This document shows positions 1 to 12,341 of a stretch of DNA of 64,000 nucleotides, one piece after another; the first letter of the stretch is position 1, and each line of letters opens with the position of its first letter. Under the pieces are notes generated by a model that saw nothing but the letters and a program-made list of their open reading frames with translations, did no database searches and was not told the origin of the DNA. The stretch comes from Delphinus delphis (taxonomy: Eukaryota > Chordata > Mammalia > Artiodactyla > Delphinidae). The stretch is from contig NC_082695.1 in assembly GCF_949987515.2 (NCBI RefSeq), forward strand, positions 68,738,265-68,802,264, written 5' to 3'. Made by a program: the position numbers and the translations under genes.

Positions 1-543
1 ACAAGTGCGGCAGGAGAAGACAGATCCTGCCAGTTTGATGGAGGATGAAGTTATTTTTGAAACAAGTATTATGTATCTTCAGGGAACAAAATCTGGTTTA
101 AGATTATTTTTCCTCTTTTCTGAATAGGTTATTACTATAAACATAGAAAACTATTTTTAATGTGAGGATTATATATACTTTTATTTTATGAGAAGTATAT
201 TTTATTATTAGAATTTGAGGAGAAAACAAGGGGAAAAGCTATACTAATAGTGTTCAACAAAACAAGCAGATAATATTGCTTACACTGCAATATAATAAAC
301 ATCTAGGGAACTCACTGAATATACTACTATATTCAAATAGTAGGGCACTACAAATAGTAGAAAGCTTGCACAGCCCATAACAGCAAAAAATACCATTTAC
401 TGAAGCACTTACTATGTACCGAGCTCTATGTGTTTTATAGTCACTGTCTCCCTTGATTCTCACAGTAATCCTAAGAGAGAGGTACTCTGATTGATGCCAA
501 CTTACAGGTGGGTTAACACCAATTAGATAAAGTTAAATTGAGG
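1..543. other. DCC upstream intron, start of window
   Basis: No exon recognised. The sequence is AT-rich. About 400-515 resembles a MIR SINE core in minus orientation: a 'cacttactatgtacc' stretch followed by a 'gattctcacagtaatcct' stretch, the usual order for reversed MIR. Nothing else is recognised. Confidence 0.45.
400..515 (-). repeat. MIR SINE fragment
   Basis: Matches by eye the conserved central part of mammalian MIR in reverse orientation. It is ancient and diverged, so the boundaries are approximate. Confidence 0.45.
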
Positions 544-544
544 C

Positions 545-2690
545 ATCACCCTGATACCAAAACCAGACAAAGATGTCACAAAAAAAGAAAACTACAGACC
601 AATATCACTGATGAACATAGATGCAAAAATTCTCAACAAAATACTAGCAAACAGAATCCAACAGCACATTAAAAGGTTCATACACTATGATCAAGTGTGG
701 TTCATCCTAGGAATGCAAGGATTCTTCAGTATAGGCAAATCAAACAATGTGATACACCGTATTAACAAATTCAGGGAGAAAAACCATATAGTCATCTCTA
801 TAGATACAGAGAAAGCTTTTGACAAAATTCAACACCAATTTATGATAAAGACTCTCCAGGTAGTGGGCATAGAGGGAACCTACCTCAACATAATAAAGGC
901 CAAATATGACAAACCCACAGCAAACATCATTGTCAATGGTGAAAAACTGAAAGCATTTCCTCTAAGATCAGGAACAAGACAAGGATGTCCACCCTCACCA
1001 CTCTTATTCAACATAGTTTTGGAAGTCCTAGCCATGGCAATCAGATAAGAAAAAGAAGTAAAAGGAATATAAATTGGAAAAGAAGAAGTAAAACTGTCAC
1101 TGTTTGCAGATGACATGATACTATACACAGAGAATCCTAAAGATGTCACCAGAAAACTACTAGAGCTAATCAATGAATTTGGTAAAGTTGCAGGATACAA
1201 AATTAGTGCACAGAAATCTCTTGCATTCCTATACACTAATGATGAAAAAGCTGAAAAAGAAATTATGGAAATACTCCCATTTACCACTACAACAAAAAGA
1301 ATAAAATACCTAGGAATAAACCTACCTAAGGAGATAAAAGACCTGTATGCAGAAAACTATAAGACACTGATGAAAGAAATTAAAGATGATACAAACAGGT
1401 GGAGAGATATACCATGTTCTTGGATTAGAAGAATCAACATTGTGAAAATGACTATACTGCCCAAAGCAATCTACTGATTCAGTGCAGTCCCTATCAAACT
1501 ACCAATGGTATTTTTCACAGAACTAGAACAAAAAGTTTCACAATTTGTATGGAAACACATAAGACCCTGAATAGCCAAAGCAATCTTGAGAAAGAAAAGC
1601 AGAGCTGGAGGAATCAGGCTCCCTGACTTCAGACTATACTACAAAGCTACAGTAATCAAGACAGTATGGTACTGGCACAAAAACAGAAATATAGATCAAT
1701 GGAACAGGATAGAAAGCCCAGACATAAACCCATGCACATATGGTCACCTTATCTTTGATAAAGGAGGCAAGAATATACAATGGAGAAAAAACATCCTCTT
1801 CAATAAGTGGTGCTGGGAAAACTGGACAGCTACATGTAAAAGAATGAAATTAGAACACTCCCTAACACCATACACAAAAAGAAACTCAAAAATGGATTAA
1901 AGACCTAAATGTAAGGCCAGACACTATAAAACTCTTAGAGGAAAACATAAGCAGAACACTCTATGACATAAATCAAAGCAAGATCCTTTTTGACCCACCT
2001 CCTAGAGAAATTGAAATTAAAAACAAAAATAAACAAATGGGACCTAATGAAACTCAAAAGCTTTTGCACAGCAAAGGAAACCATAAACAAAATTAAAAGA
2101 CAGCCCACAGAATGGGAGAAAATATTTGCAAATGATGTGACTGATAAGGGATTAGTCTCCAGAATTTACAAACAGCTCATGTGGCTTAATATCATCAAAA
2201 CAAACAACACAATCCAAAAACGGGCAGAAGATCTAAATAGACATTTCTCCAAAAAAGACATACAGATGTCCAAGCGGCACATGAAAATATGTTCAACTTT
2301 GCTAATTATTAGAGAAATGCAAATCAAAACTACATGGAGATATCTCCTCATACCAGTCAGAATGGCTATTATCAAAATTTCACAAACAATAAATGCTGGA
2401 GAGGGTGTAGAGAGAAGGGAACCTTCCTACACTGTTGGTGGGAATATAAATTGATACAGCTACTATGGAGAACAGTATGGAGGTTCCTTGAAAAACTAAA
2501 AATAGAGCTACTGTATGATTCTGCAATCCCACTCCTGGGCATATATCCAGAGAAAAACATGGTCCAAAAGGATACATGCACCCCAGTGTTCATTGCAGTA
2601 CTGTTTACAATAGCCAAGGCATGGAAGCAACCTAAATGTCCATATATACAATGGAATATTACTCAGCCATTAAAAATATGAAATAATGTC
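545..2690 (+). pseudogene. L1 ORF2 remnant (reverse transcriptase to C-terminus)
   Basis: A decayed reading frame of the L1 endonuclease/reverse transcriptase. 611-1048 reads through the RT palm with the [16 protein letters not shown] block, then meets TAA at 1046-1048. The catalytic F-A-D-D motif follows at 1103-1114. Further frame pieces lie at 1115-1477, 1586-1900 (thumb and downstream part) and 1990-2454 (cysteine-containing C-terminal part). Several stop codons separate them, so no functional enzyme can be made. The copy lacks the endonuclease domain because of 5' truncation. Confidence 0.88.
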
Positions 2691-2936
2691 ATTTGCGGCA
2701 ACATGGATGGAGATTGTCAAACTGAGTGAAGTAAGTCAGACATAGAAAGTGAAATATCGTATGATACCACTTATATGCAGAATCCAAAAAAATATGATAC
2801 AAATGAACTTATTTATAAAACAGAAATAGACCCACAGACTTAGATAATGAACTATGTTTACCAGGGGGAAGGGTCGGGGAAGGGATAGTTAGGGAGTTTG
2901 GGATTGACATGTACACACTGCTATATTTAAAACTGG

Positions 2937-3315
2937 GGACTTCCCTGATGGTGCAGTGGTTAAGTATCCACCTGCCAATGTGAGGGACACGAGTTTGATC
3001 CCTGGTCCAGAAGGATTCCACATGCCATGGAGCAACTAAGTCCATGCACCGCAATTACTAAGCCTGTGCTCTAGAGCCTGCGAGTCACAACTACTGAAGC
3101 CCGCACACTCTAGGACCTGTGGGCCGCAACTACTGAGCCCATGTGCTGCAACTACTGAAGCCCGCATGCCTAGAGTCCGTGATCCACCACAAGAGAAGCC
3201 ACTGCAATGAGAGGCCTGTGCACAGCAACGAAGAGTAGCCCCTGCTCACAGCAGCTAGAGAAAGCCCACATACAGCAACGGAGACCCAACACAGCCAAAA
3301 TAAATTATGAAAAAA
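2937..3315 (+). mobile_element. CHR-type tRNA-derived SINE (long form)
   Basis: Starts with a 'ggacttccctgatggtgcag' head, a tRNA-Glu-like 5' region, and ends 'acacagccaaaataaatta' plus an A-run. The middle carries imperfect tandem 'caactactgaagccc' units, typical of the long CHR form. Likely flanking duplications are aaaactgg (2929-2936) and aaaacagg (3316-3323), one mismatch. It is inserted into the 3' UTR of the surrounding L1, so it is the younger element. Confidence 0.88.
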
Positions 3316-3530
3316 AAAACAGGTTTTAGTGGATAACCAACAGGGACCTAACTGTATAGCACAGGGAACTCTGCTCAATATTATGTAACAACCTAAATGG
3401 GAAAAGAATTTGAAAAAGAATAGATACATGTATCTGTATAACTGAATCACTTTGCTGTACACCTGAAACTAACACAACATTGTCAACCAATTGTAATCTA
3501 ATATAAAATAAAAAGTTAAAAAAATGTATT

Positions 3531-4698
3531 TCTTAACCACAACATCAGGCTAAGCATCTTCCACAAGATGTACTTGTGGAAGTCAAATACATCTTTGAAA
3601 AATATCTAGCAAATGGAGCCAGTCCATCTGAAACTCTACAATAATTTTCTGCAGTCTGAGTCATTTCTCCACAGGCATTTAATACCTGAAAAATTCTTCA
3701 GGGATTTTTTTTTTCACTACAAATGTATAGGTTTGAAAGCACTTTTTTCTAACTATGTTTCTCTCTCTCTCTGTCTCTCACACACATTTACACACACATT
3801 GTCTCTTTATGTTTCCTTGTCTATGTGTGTTTTTCCTTCTTTTCAACTCAAGACCCCCACCTGAGCCATCCAGATTTGCCCATAATATAGAAAGAGTATA
3901 TATGCTTTTTTTTAAGAAATATATTGAATTCAATAAGAAATTAAGAAATATTTAAGAAATGTATTGAATTCAATAATAATGACTTGTACAATAATTTGTA
4001 AGCAGAACAATTTGTTTTCTGTAAATATGAGTTGCTTCATATCTAAGTTCAGGCCTCCAGTGACTTGCCTAGTTTCCTAGAAAGTCAGTGAGCAGACTAG
4101 GTTTCATTATTATTATCAATGAGATACTTTTTAGAGGTTCAAAAATCATAATAAATTGTTCAAGATCATTAATATTATAATAACAGAATAATAGCATTAC
4201 TTGGATAAGTCTATTCAGCTAATTAGATAGAGTTACTGGAGCATAAATGTGCTTGGAATTGAATGCTGTAAATCAACGTTATCAAGTGCCAAAGAGAAAC
4301 AATATTGCAAGTTATGGCTGAGTAGAAAGAACACTAGACTTAGAATCAAAGACTTCACTTAGAATCTGGCCCTTCTTTTTATTATCTGGGAGACCATTGT
4401 CAAATAATAGTTCCTCTAAGTATCAATTTTGACATTTTCAAATTAGAGATAAAAATACAGGTTTCTTGAGGTTATTAGAAAGAGTAAAGAGATGAAGTAT
4501 ATAAAACCACTTAACATATTTTTATAAAGGTTTTTCCTTCTGTCATAAACGAGGATAAATCATCTTTTTCTCACAAAAACATAGCTGCAAGATTGGCTGG
4601 GAAATGTATAATATTTATTTTGCCAAGACATTGACCGAACAAATGTTCTTGAATTTTCTTATTAGGGAAGAAGTGGACAGTTGGCAGAGGGAGAACAC
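3531..4698. other. Intron, no gene seen
   Basis: Unique-looking AT-rich intronic sequence. It contains a short CT/CA-rich simple tract around 3758-3802 and a local duplication of an 'aatattgaattcaata'-like stretch near 3920-3975. No exon or RNA gene recognised. Confidence 0.5.
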
Positions 4699-4735
4699 TG
4701 TATTAGTCAGGATTTTCCAGAGAAACAGAACCTAT

Positions 4736-4832
4736 AAGATGGATGGATGGATAGATGATAGATGGATGGATGGATAGATAGATGATTGATAGATAGATGA
4801 TAGATAGATAGATAGTTAGATAGATATAGAGA
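4736..4832. repeat. (GATG/GATA)n microsatellite
   Basis: Interrupted tandem tetranucleotides (ggat, then agat/tagat) inside the LTR-like element. It is likely length-polymorphic. Confidence 0.9.
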
Positions 4833-5158
4833 TATGTATTTCTGCAAGCTGGAGATCCAGGAAAGCTGGTGGTATAATTCAGCCCCAGTCCAAGGGACTG
4901 AGAATCCATGGAACTGATGGTATAAATCCCAGTCTGAGGGTAGGAGAAGATGAGATGAAATGTCCCAGCCCAAGCATCAAGGTGGGGGAAAAAATGGGTG
5001 AATCCCTCTTCCTTTCAACTTTTGTTTTATTGAGGCCTTCAGTGGATTAGTTGATGACCACCCATCCTGGAGAGGGTAATCTGTTTTACTCAACCCATGG
5101 ATTCAAATGCTAATCTTATCCAGAATCACCCTCAGAGATACACCCACAAGCTTTGTTT

Positions 5159-6073
5159 TGTTTTTTTTTAACATCTTTATTGGAGTATAATTGCTTTACA
5201 ATGTGTGTTAGTTGCTGCTATATAACACAGTGAATCAGCTATATGTATACATATATCCCCATATCTCCTCCCTCTTGCGTCTCCCTCTCATCCTCTCTAT
5301 TGCACCCCTCTAGGTGGACACAAAGCACCAAGCTGATCTCCCTGTGCTATGCGGCTGCTTCCCACTAGCTATCTATTTTACATTTGGTAGTGTATATGTG
5401 TCCATGCTGCTCTCTCACTTCGTCCCAGCTTACACTTCCCCCTCCCTATGTCCTCAAGTCCATTCTCTATGTCTGCGTCTTCATTCCTGTCCTGCCCGTA
5501 GGTCCTTCAGGACCATTTTTTTTCTTTTTTTTTAGATTCCATATATATGTGTTAGCATACGTGTCTGGCCTTACATTTAGGTCTTTAATCCATTTTGAGT
5601 TTCTTTTTGTGTATGGTGTTAGAGAGTGTTCTAATTTCATTCTTTTACATGTAGCTGTCCAGTTTTCCCAGCACCACTTAGTGAAGAGGCTGTTTTTTCT
5701 CCCTTGTATATTCTTGCCTCCTTTATCAAAAGGTGACCATATGTGCATTGGTTTATCTCTGGGCTTTCTATCCTGTTCAATTTATCTATATTTCTGTTTT
5801 TGTGCCAGTACCATACTGTCTTGATTACTGTAGCTTTGTAGTATAGTCTGAAGACCTGTATACAGAAAACCATAAGACACTGATGAAAGAAATTAAAGGT
5901 GATACAAACAGATGGAGAGATATACCATGTTCTTGGATTGGAAGAATCAACATTGTGAAAATGACTATACTACCCAAAGCAATCTACAGATTCAGTGTAA
6001 TCCCTATCAAACTACCAATGGCATTTTTCACAGAACTAGAATAAAAAACTTCACAATTTATATGGAAAAACAG
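5159..6073 (-). mobile_element. Rearranged L1: 5' inversion (twin priming) plus internal deletion
   Basis: 5159-5535 is reverse-orientation L1 3' UTR starting with a T-run. At about 5566 it jumps directly into ORF2 sequence, still reversed, as far as about 5850. About 0.8 kb is missing when compared with the copy at 544-3530. At about 5853 the strand flips: 5853-6073 is sense ORF2 that belongs just 5' of the reversed part, with about 75 bp lost at the joint. This is the classic product of twin priming. Flanking near-repeats aagctttgttt (5148-5158) and aagctatgttt (6074-6084) are the probable target duplication. Confidence 0.82.
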
Positions 6074-6134
6074 AAGCTATGTTTAATGGGTCCCCTCTAG
6101 CCAGTGAAGTTGACATGTAGCGTTAAACATTACA

Positions 6135-7212
6135 AACACTTAGGGTTTCTTCTAATTCATCCACCATATTACCAAAGGCAATGTGACGTAGAGAATTCAA
6201 AAATCCCAACCTTCACTGAATATTTCCATATAAATAAGGTACAAATAAATGGAGGTGGTGATTTTGGGGTAGGTAATTTGATATGTGTTTCAATTGTCTC
6301 CTCACTGTTTTTCACATATGTGTAAATAATGTCATAACTTCTATATTTTCCCAGGTGTCATTTACCAGCTTGGTTTCCCACACACATTATTTCATAACTT
6401 TAAAATTTACAAATGTTAGATATAGTCTTTGAACTCTTATGCAGCTCCCTCCACACGATTCCATACATGCACGCACACACATCCTCATTGTGATATTTCT
6501 CACGTTGATGGAAATTTCATCCTGTGTTAAATATTCAGCAGACTGTCTCTGAATTCTACTTTCGAGGATAAAAAAAGTCAGCAGACTTTTCCTTCCCTGA
6601 GTGAGCATTAATAGTTAAACCTATGGTATGGATGGGAGCCCAGTTAGTCCATTACCAGGTTTAATTGTTTTTGAAGGGATCTGTTCAGAAATCATTATAG
6701 CTTATGGGGAAAGGACGGGACAGGAATATGTGACTGTTGTAGCATTGAGTATTTGTTAAAACGTCCATTAATCAGGGGTTAACTTTCCTATTTATAATCA
6801 TAAGCCACAATGCAGCTCATTGGAAATGAGCCTTCTTGCTAAGATTATTCATTTGAGAATCCATCAACCACATTCTTCTCTGACACCAAAAAGGCTGAGA
6901 AAACAGTGGGTGATTGCTCAGGAAATTTATGAGACCAACATAAGTATCTTTCACATTCCACACAAGAAATACAACAAATCCTTTGCTGACAAAGCTGTAG
7001 TCATTACAGATTTTATATTCCAGTTTACGGAGGAAGAGCTTCTCTCAGGCAGATGGCTTGTTTTATCACAGGAATTTTCTTGCAGGAGAATCACTTAGGA
7101 AAAAAACTTCAAATAGATCTGGGTAGAATCCTGTCTCTACCAGCTAGAAGCTGTTTGACCTCGGCAAAGATAATTTTTTTGAATATCAATTTTGTTTACC
7201 TTTTAATTCCTT
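6135..7212. other. Intron, nothing recognised
   Basis: AT-rich sequence without exon-like, repeat-family or RNA signatures that I can name. Short reading frames here look like chance. Confidence 0.45.
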
Positions 7213-7400
7213 CATTTAACCAGTCATTTTTGTCATTCAACAAATAGTTTTTAAGTGCTTACTGCCTATCAGGAACTGTGGTAGGCATTGGGGGTATAAA
7301 AAATAAAGAAAAATGGTCCCTGCCTTCAGAGTGAATAAGGAGATTCCTCTCTCACAGGTGGTGTGTGCATTAAAGGAGAGAGAGCATGTATAAATAATCA
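7213..7400 (-). repeat. L2 LINE 3' end fragment
   Basis: 'cattcaacaaatag...aagtgcttactgcctatcagg...ggtataaa' followed by 'ggtccctgccttcagagtg' is the reversed 3' end of mammalian L2. The boundaries are approximate. Confidence 0.55.
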
Positions 7401-7479
7401 CCACTGTTCTGAAACAGCCTGATAATTATCTCATTTTCTTTTGCAAAGAACTTTCCATGATTATCTCTTCTGATTTCCT

Positions 7480-7866
7480 CAGGCAGTGACTTTTAATAAT
7501 AGACCCACCTACCTGATTTTAGCAAGATACAGGCCCCCCCAGCTAAAGACAGTTTTTGTGCATGGCCTTCTTTACAGTCGTGGATGGCAGTGACTAAGCT
7601 CTGGCCAATGCAGATAAGTAAGTGTGACATTTCCATCCACAGGCCTTGCCCCCTCACAGAATGCATGAGCGCATGTGACACTCAGGTCTTTTCTCCTTCT
7701 CCCTGGCTAGGAGATGACAAGGAATTAGACTTACGAGGTAGAAGTCACAGAGGATGGCAAAGCCACGTGAGCCACACTGGACTGCTCACTTTTAAACTTC
7801 TCCTTTAAGCTGCTGTATTTTGTGTTTCTTTATTATAGCAGCTTGGTCTGTACCTTAACTAATATG
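7480..7866 (+). repeat. Probable ancient LTR relic
   Basis: The stretch ends '...attatagcagcttggtctg' and '...taccttaactaatat', which resembles the 3' end of old mammalian ERVL/MaLR-type LTRs. No clear target duplication was found. The family is uncertain. Confidence 0.35.
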
Positions 7867-9319
7867 ATATGTATGACAAATACAGTTCATACCATATTCA
7901 TTGTCTTGAATCCTAGAAAGGACATCACTTGTTAACCTTCATAACTGAAAAATATTGTTTTATTTATATCTGAAACTACTACAGTATTATTTAAGTATCT
8001 CTCTAATTGTACTTCCCTACTTTATTATTTTGAGTTTGAGTTGAAGTATAATAATTACAGTGCAAGAAAAATTACTTAAACTCACAAAGGAAGAAAATCT
8101 TAGTTTTTTTGATAGCCCTATTTCAAGTAATGTCCAATAAAAATAAAATTCTTAAACAACAAAAGAATTAGAGCACTCTCTTTGGGATTTGGATTTACAC
8201 CTTTATTATGTTTTACAATATTTCAAAATCCCTTTAATCTTCAAAGCACCCGGGTAGTTTTGATACTTGACAAAGTCTAGAAATGGTATTTGGATAAGTC
8301 CTACTTATATTTTTGAATTTATTTTTCAGACTTAATCTTTGCCTTTTCTGCAACACATAAGGAATTTCTAAAAATAATGGGTTGAAGTAAATATAACTCA
8401 TACAAAAGAGAATATGTCTTTCAGCAGTGTATGTATATAGGAGTAGATGTAGAGCCTGATACGGTGCTTAGCTAATAGAACAAAATGTATAGAAACAAGT
8501 GAGTTCTGCTGCATCCTAGTTGTTTCCTTAAGATGTTAATCACCTATTCCAGTGATATTTCTGTTTACAGTGTCTTTTGGAAATCTTTGTTGAGAAAGAC
8601 TTTTAGAAAGTACCACATACTCTTTTGAATTCCTTCATTGACAAGAATTTTTTTATTGACGGGTTTGATGTAATATTACAACCAACAATGATTAAAGGAC
8701 AAATATTATAAATAAGATGAGCAACAAATTATAAACCAACATTTCAGATTTTCAAAAACGTCTTAACATGGCAAGATTATCTTTCTCTTTGCAGCTTGTC
8801 TAAAGTTTTGTTTCTCCCTTCAATGATACATTCAGAATAACTAGGAGTAATTATCAGAGACATCTCTTGCCTTATAAATTATTCCAGGGCCAGGTCACCT
8901 CCGGAAGAATCTCAATCCCCGTTCATAGTTTTCAAAGGGAGTGGGACTGGTGAGTGTCAGAAGGAAAAGGAGTGACTAATTGGAAACACGATTGTATTTC
9001 CTTTTGTAATCTACAAAGAATGACCATTGTCAGTGTTATTCCAAGGGCAGAGGGGTGGTGAAGTAAAATTTTAGCTTTTGGTTACACGAAGGTAATGGTT
9101 CTTACAACCTTCTGAGAGACAAAGTAGGCGTTGAAGGTAAAGTTAGGACCCTAAAAAAAAGAAAGTAAACAAAACTTTAAATGCCATAAAAGGTGGCATT
9201 CAAAACAGATCATAATAATAAAACAAATACCATTATTGAATGTTGAATGTTGACCCAGTATCTAGTTATTTTAAAGTATCATATCAACATAGTTTGTCTG
9301 ACCACAAGGCATGTATAGT
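7867..9319. other. Intron, nothing recognised
   Basis: Low-complexity AT-rich intronic sequence. No gene, RNA or clear repeat recognised. Confidence 0.45.
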
Positions 9320-10107
9320 TTTTCTTTTAAACTAAGGCAAGATTGACACATAGTAAAATGGCCAGATATTAAAGATACAATTGCATGTATATTGACAGAT
9401 GTATTCACCTATACAAACAAGGACCTAATCAGGGTACACTTCATTTCCATCACCACACACAGTTTCTGCACACCTCCGTCCAGTAAACCTCCAATCCCTC
9501 ACAGGCAACCACTGTCCTGATTTTGAGTAACATAGATTAGATTGGCCTGTCGTAGAACTTCCTAAAGATGTGCCCTTATAATCTGTATTCTTTTGAGTCT
9601 GGTATCTTTTGCTTTCACTTAGTGTGGTGTTCTCAAGATTCATCAGTATATTTTTATGTATCAACAGCCCATGTTTTTTCATGACTCAGATGGTGTTCCA
9701 TTGTGAGAATGTCATTATTGATGGGTTTTGTTTTTGAACATTTGAGTTTGTTTCTGTTTGGCTATCATTAATAATGTTGCTCTAAACATTCTGTAAAAGA
9801 CTTTTTGTGGACATATGTTTTTATTTCCCTTGGGTAAATATCCAGGAGGGAGTTGCCAGATTGTATGATAAGAATCTGTTTAACTTTAAAGGAAATGGCT
9901 AAATAGTTTTCCAAGGTGGTTGTAGCATTTTACCTTTCAGCTAGAAACACTGCATTCTTCTAGTTGCTCCAAACCGTCACATTTGGTGCTGTAAGTGAAC
10001 TGGCATCTCATTGTGTTGTGGTTTTAATTTACATTTCCCTTTTCATGCGCTTGTTAGCCGTTTCTATATCTTCTTTTGTGAAGCGTCCATTCAAGCCTTA
10101 TTTACAC
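9320..10107 (-). mobile_element. Old L1 3' end fragment
   Basis: Reversed, diverged L1 3' UTR and terminal ORF2. It contains 'ggcaaccactgtcctgattt', later 'ttccattgtgagaatgtc'-like and 'aaatatccaggagggagttgc' blocks. It is truncated at about 10107 by the next L1. Its divergence suggests an old, mammal-wide L1 subfamily. Confidence 0.65.
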
Positions 10108-10557
10108 CTTTTTTTTTAAAAGTAAAGTTGATTTACAACGTTGTGTTCATTTCAAGTGTATAGCAAAGTTATTCGATATAAATATATATATTCTTCTCCA
10201 GATTCTTTTCCATTATAGGTTATTACAAGATATTGAATATAGTTCCCGTGCTATACAGTAGGTCCTTGTTGTTTATTTATTTTATATATGTGTATATGTT
10301 AATCCTAACCTCCTAATTTAACGCTCTCTTCTCTTCCTTTCCCCTTTGGTAACCATAAGTTTGTTTTCTCAGTCTGTGAGTCTATTTCTGTTTTGTAAAT
10401 AAGTTCACTTGTATCAATTTTTTTTTAGATTCCACGTCTAAATGATAGCATATGATATTCCTCTGACTTACTTAGTATGATAATCTCTAGGTCCTTTCAT
10501 GTTGCTGCAAATGGCCTTATTTCATTCTTTTTTATAGCTGAGTAATATTCCATTGTA

Positions 10558-10647
<90 letters not shown>

Positions 10648-10885
10648 TAGAACATCTTCCTTATCCATTCATCTGTTCATGGACAACTTAGGTTGTTTCC
10701 ATGTCTTGGCTACTGTAAATAGTGCTGCTATGAACACTGGGGTGCATGTATCTTTCAAATTAGAGTTTTCGTCTTTTCTGGATATATGCCCAGGAGTGGG
10801 ATTGCTGGATCATATGGTAGCTCTATTTTTAGTTTTGTAAGGAACCTTCATGTTATTCTCCATAGTGGCTGCACCAATTTCAGCA
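10108..10885 (-). mobile_element. Cetartiodactyl L1 3' end, reverse orientation
   Basis: Begins with a T-run. It then has the reversed 3' UTR ('tgctatacagtaggtccttg' at about 10249) and terminal ORF2 up to 'ccatagtggctgcaccaat'. The 3' UTR class is the same as that of the 544-3530 copy. It abuts an older L1 fragment on its left and contains a large microsatellite at 10560-10648. Confidence 0.85.
10560..10648. repeat. (TG)n(TA)n(CA)n microsatellite inside L1
   Basis: About 16 TG units, about 18 TA units and about 9 CA units in series. Because (CA)n is the reverse complement of (TG)n, the tract is a long imperfect inverted repeat centred near 10611. It replaces the short tgtatatatac-type stretch that ordinary L1 copies carry at this position. 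Confidence 0.95.
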
Positions 10886-12341
10886 TATATCTTAAATGAA
10901 GGTAGTACCATTCACATTTCCAGATTTAAAAAAGACAAAGATAGAACTGAGAGAAGTCAAGAAAATTGCTTAAGAATATATATATCTTTTAAGTAGTGAA
11001 ATTCATTTCTAACTCAGGTCTGTTTAATCCCAGTGCCACGGCCTTTCTACTCTCTCTGCATTTGTACCTTTTGGGGTGACATCTGTCTGGAAGGAAGAAC
11101 TCTTGCCTTCTGAGCCTTGACCCTGAATGCTCAGCCATTCTCCCTGAAAGCGAGGCCCCTGGGAATTCACTAAGGTCACCCTGCCGCAGGGTTCAGGTTT
11201 ATTCAGTTTACATCTCTAAATGTTCTCCTCTAGCTACTTACCTTCTTCCCAGTTCTTACTAAACAAGGTGCTGAAGAAGGCCCAGCCTCACCACATGTAT
11301 CTCCCCACAACTGGATGGGTTGCTGTTTATCATTTCCCTTTGTTCACAGTCTTTCAGCAGAATTTTCCAGACATACAACTGTATTACAATCTAAGTCAAT
11401 GTAAAGCAATCATGTACAAACTTGTCTGTTAAAATCCAAATCTATACCAGTAATGCTATAATTCAGTATATCTTGCTGAGATCAACAACTGTAATTTGCT
11501 TATTTCACTGGCTTCCTGATAATGACAGCGTGTTTTACTTTTCCCATACATCTACTGTTACTATTAATGCAGACTTTTGCTTGACCTTGGCTCAGGTCAT
11601 TGTAAGTCCATTTGGTTTTGTCTATTTTTTTTTTTCTCTTCCTCTTCTACCCCTGAGCCCAAGGCAATCTGAGTGGGTAATTAAAATACCAGTTGATTTG
11701 CTTGAGAACTTAAGTCCAAAACTATATTTGTTTATGATCAATGGCCTAATGCTATATTCCTTGTGCCATTTTTCATTGGTAGTTATTATTTTTACCAGGT
11801 CTTTATTCTAGCCTAACTATTTTGACTTCATTTCTTCATGGTTTATTAAAGCATGAGGTTAAAAATGAGTTCAAGTTTACAGCCACCTTAGACTTGTCAT
11901 TAATTTAATGTCCCTTTCCATTATTAACAAAGTTATTTTCCATCTGGACATACTTTCCTGAATCGAGTACATATTCAGATGAGCAACACATCCAAATTTT
12001 AGAGCACGGAATTGAAAAATTTGAGTACTCAAAAGTTTCATCAGTTGAGGTAGCTTACTTGCCATGAGGATAGAAATCATTTAAGATATATACAAGAAAT
12101 TGAATCAGATACAAGGCAAATGCTTAAATTTTTTACCTTCAGGTGTGGTATATGTGTGCAGCCTATAAAATTAAACTTTAACCCAGACTATAAAATCATA
12201 GTTTGTACACTTAGTGAGTTATTCCACATTTGAAGAGAAAAGTAGCAGCAAGAACCCTCACCCCGAATCTTCTCCAGTTGCCCTTGGCATTGTCCACAAG
12301 ACCTTAGTAACTATGGCAATACCATGGGAGAGAAAGATAAA
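10886..12341. other. Intron, mostly unrecognised
   Basis: About 10950-11050 shows a faint reversed MIR pattern. The rest, 11050-12341, has no exon or repeat I can support. Open frames such as 11422-11811 lack any domain signal. Confidence 0.4.

Larger units (their letters stand above)
544..3530 (+). mobile_element. 5'-truncated LINE-1, interrupted by a SINE
   Basis: About 2.6 kb of L1 in sense orientation, from within ORF2 (just before the reverse transcriptase core) through the 3' UTR to an A-rich tail near 3505-3525. A CHR SINE at 2937-3315 splits the 3' UTR, which resumes at 3316 with the 'tatagcacagggaactctg' and 'tcactttgctgtacacctg' blocks of one cetartiodactyl L1 lineage. It is 5'-truncated, as most L1 copies are. 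Target-site duplications are not clear. Confidence 0.9.
4699..6134 (-). mobile_element. Ancient LTR-like element (ERVL/MaLR class), split by an L1
   Basis: The left end is tgtattagtcaggattttcc at 4699 and the right end is ...aaacattaca at 6134. The flanking 5-bp direct repeats are identical: aacac at 4694-4698 and 6135-6139. TG...CA ends with a 5-bp duplication are the retroviral LTR signature. The sequence resembles a mammalian-wide LTR family read in reverse. The element is broken between 5158 and 6074 by a later L1 insertion. An internal GATG/GATA microsatellite lies at 4736-4832. The exact family name is not certain from sequence reading alone. Confidence 0.65.

Noticed and set aside
5530..5570. 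Spliced L1 RNA as the cause of the internal deletion
   Set aside because: Compared with the intact copy, the sequences at the deletion borders do not show GT and AG, so a simple splicing event is not supported.
5384..5824. 146-codon + strand open frame
   Set aside because: It is the reverse strand of L1 3' UTR and ORF2 sequence; no independent coding signal.
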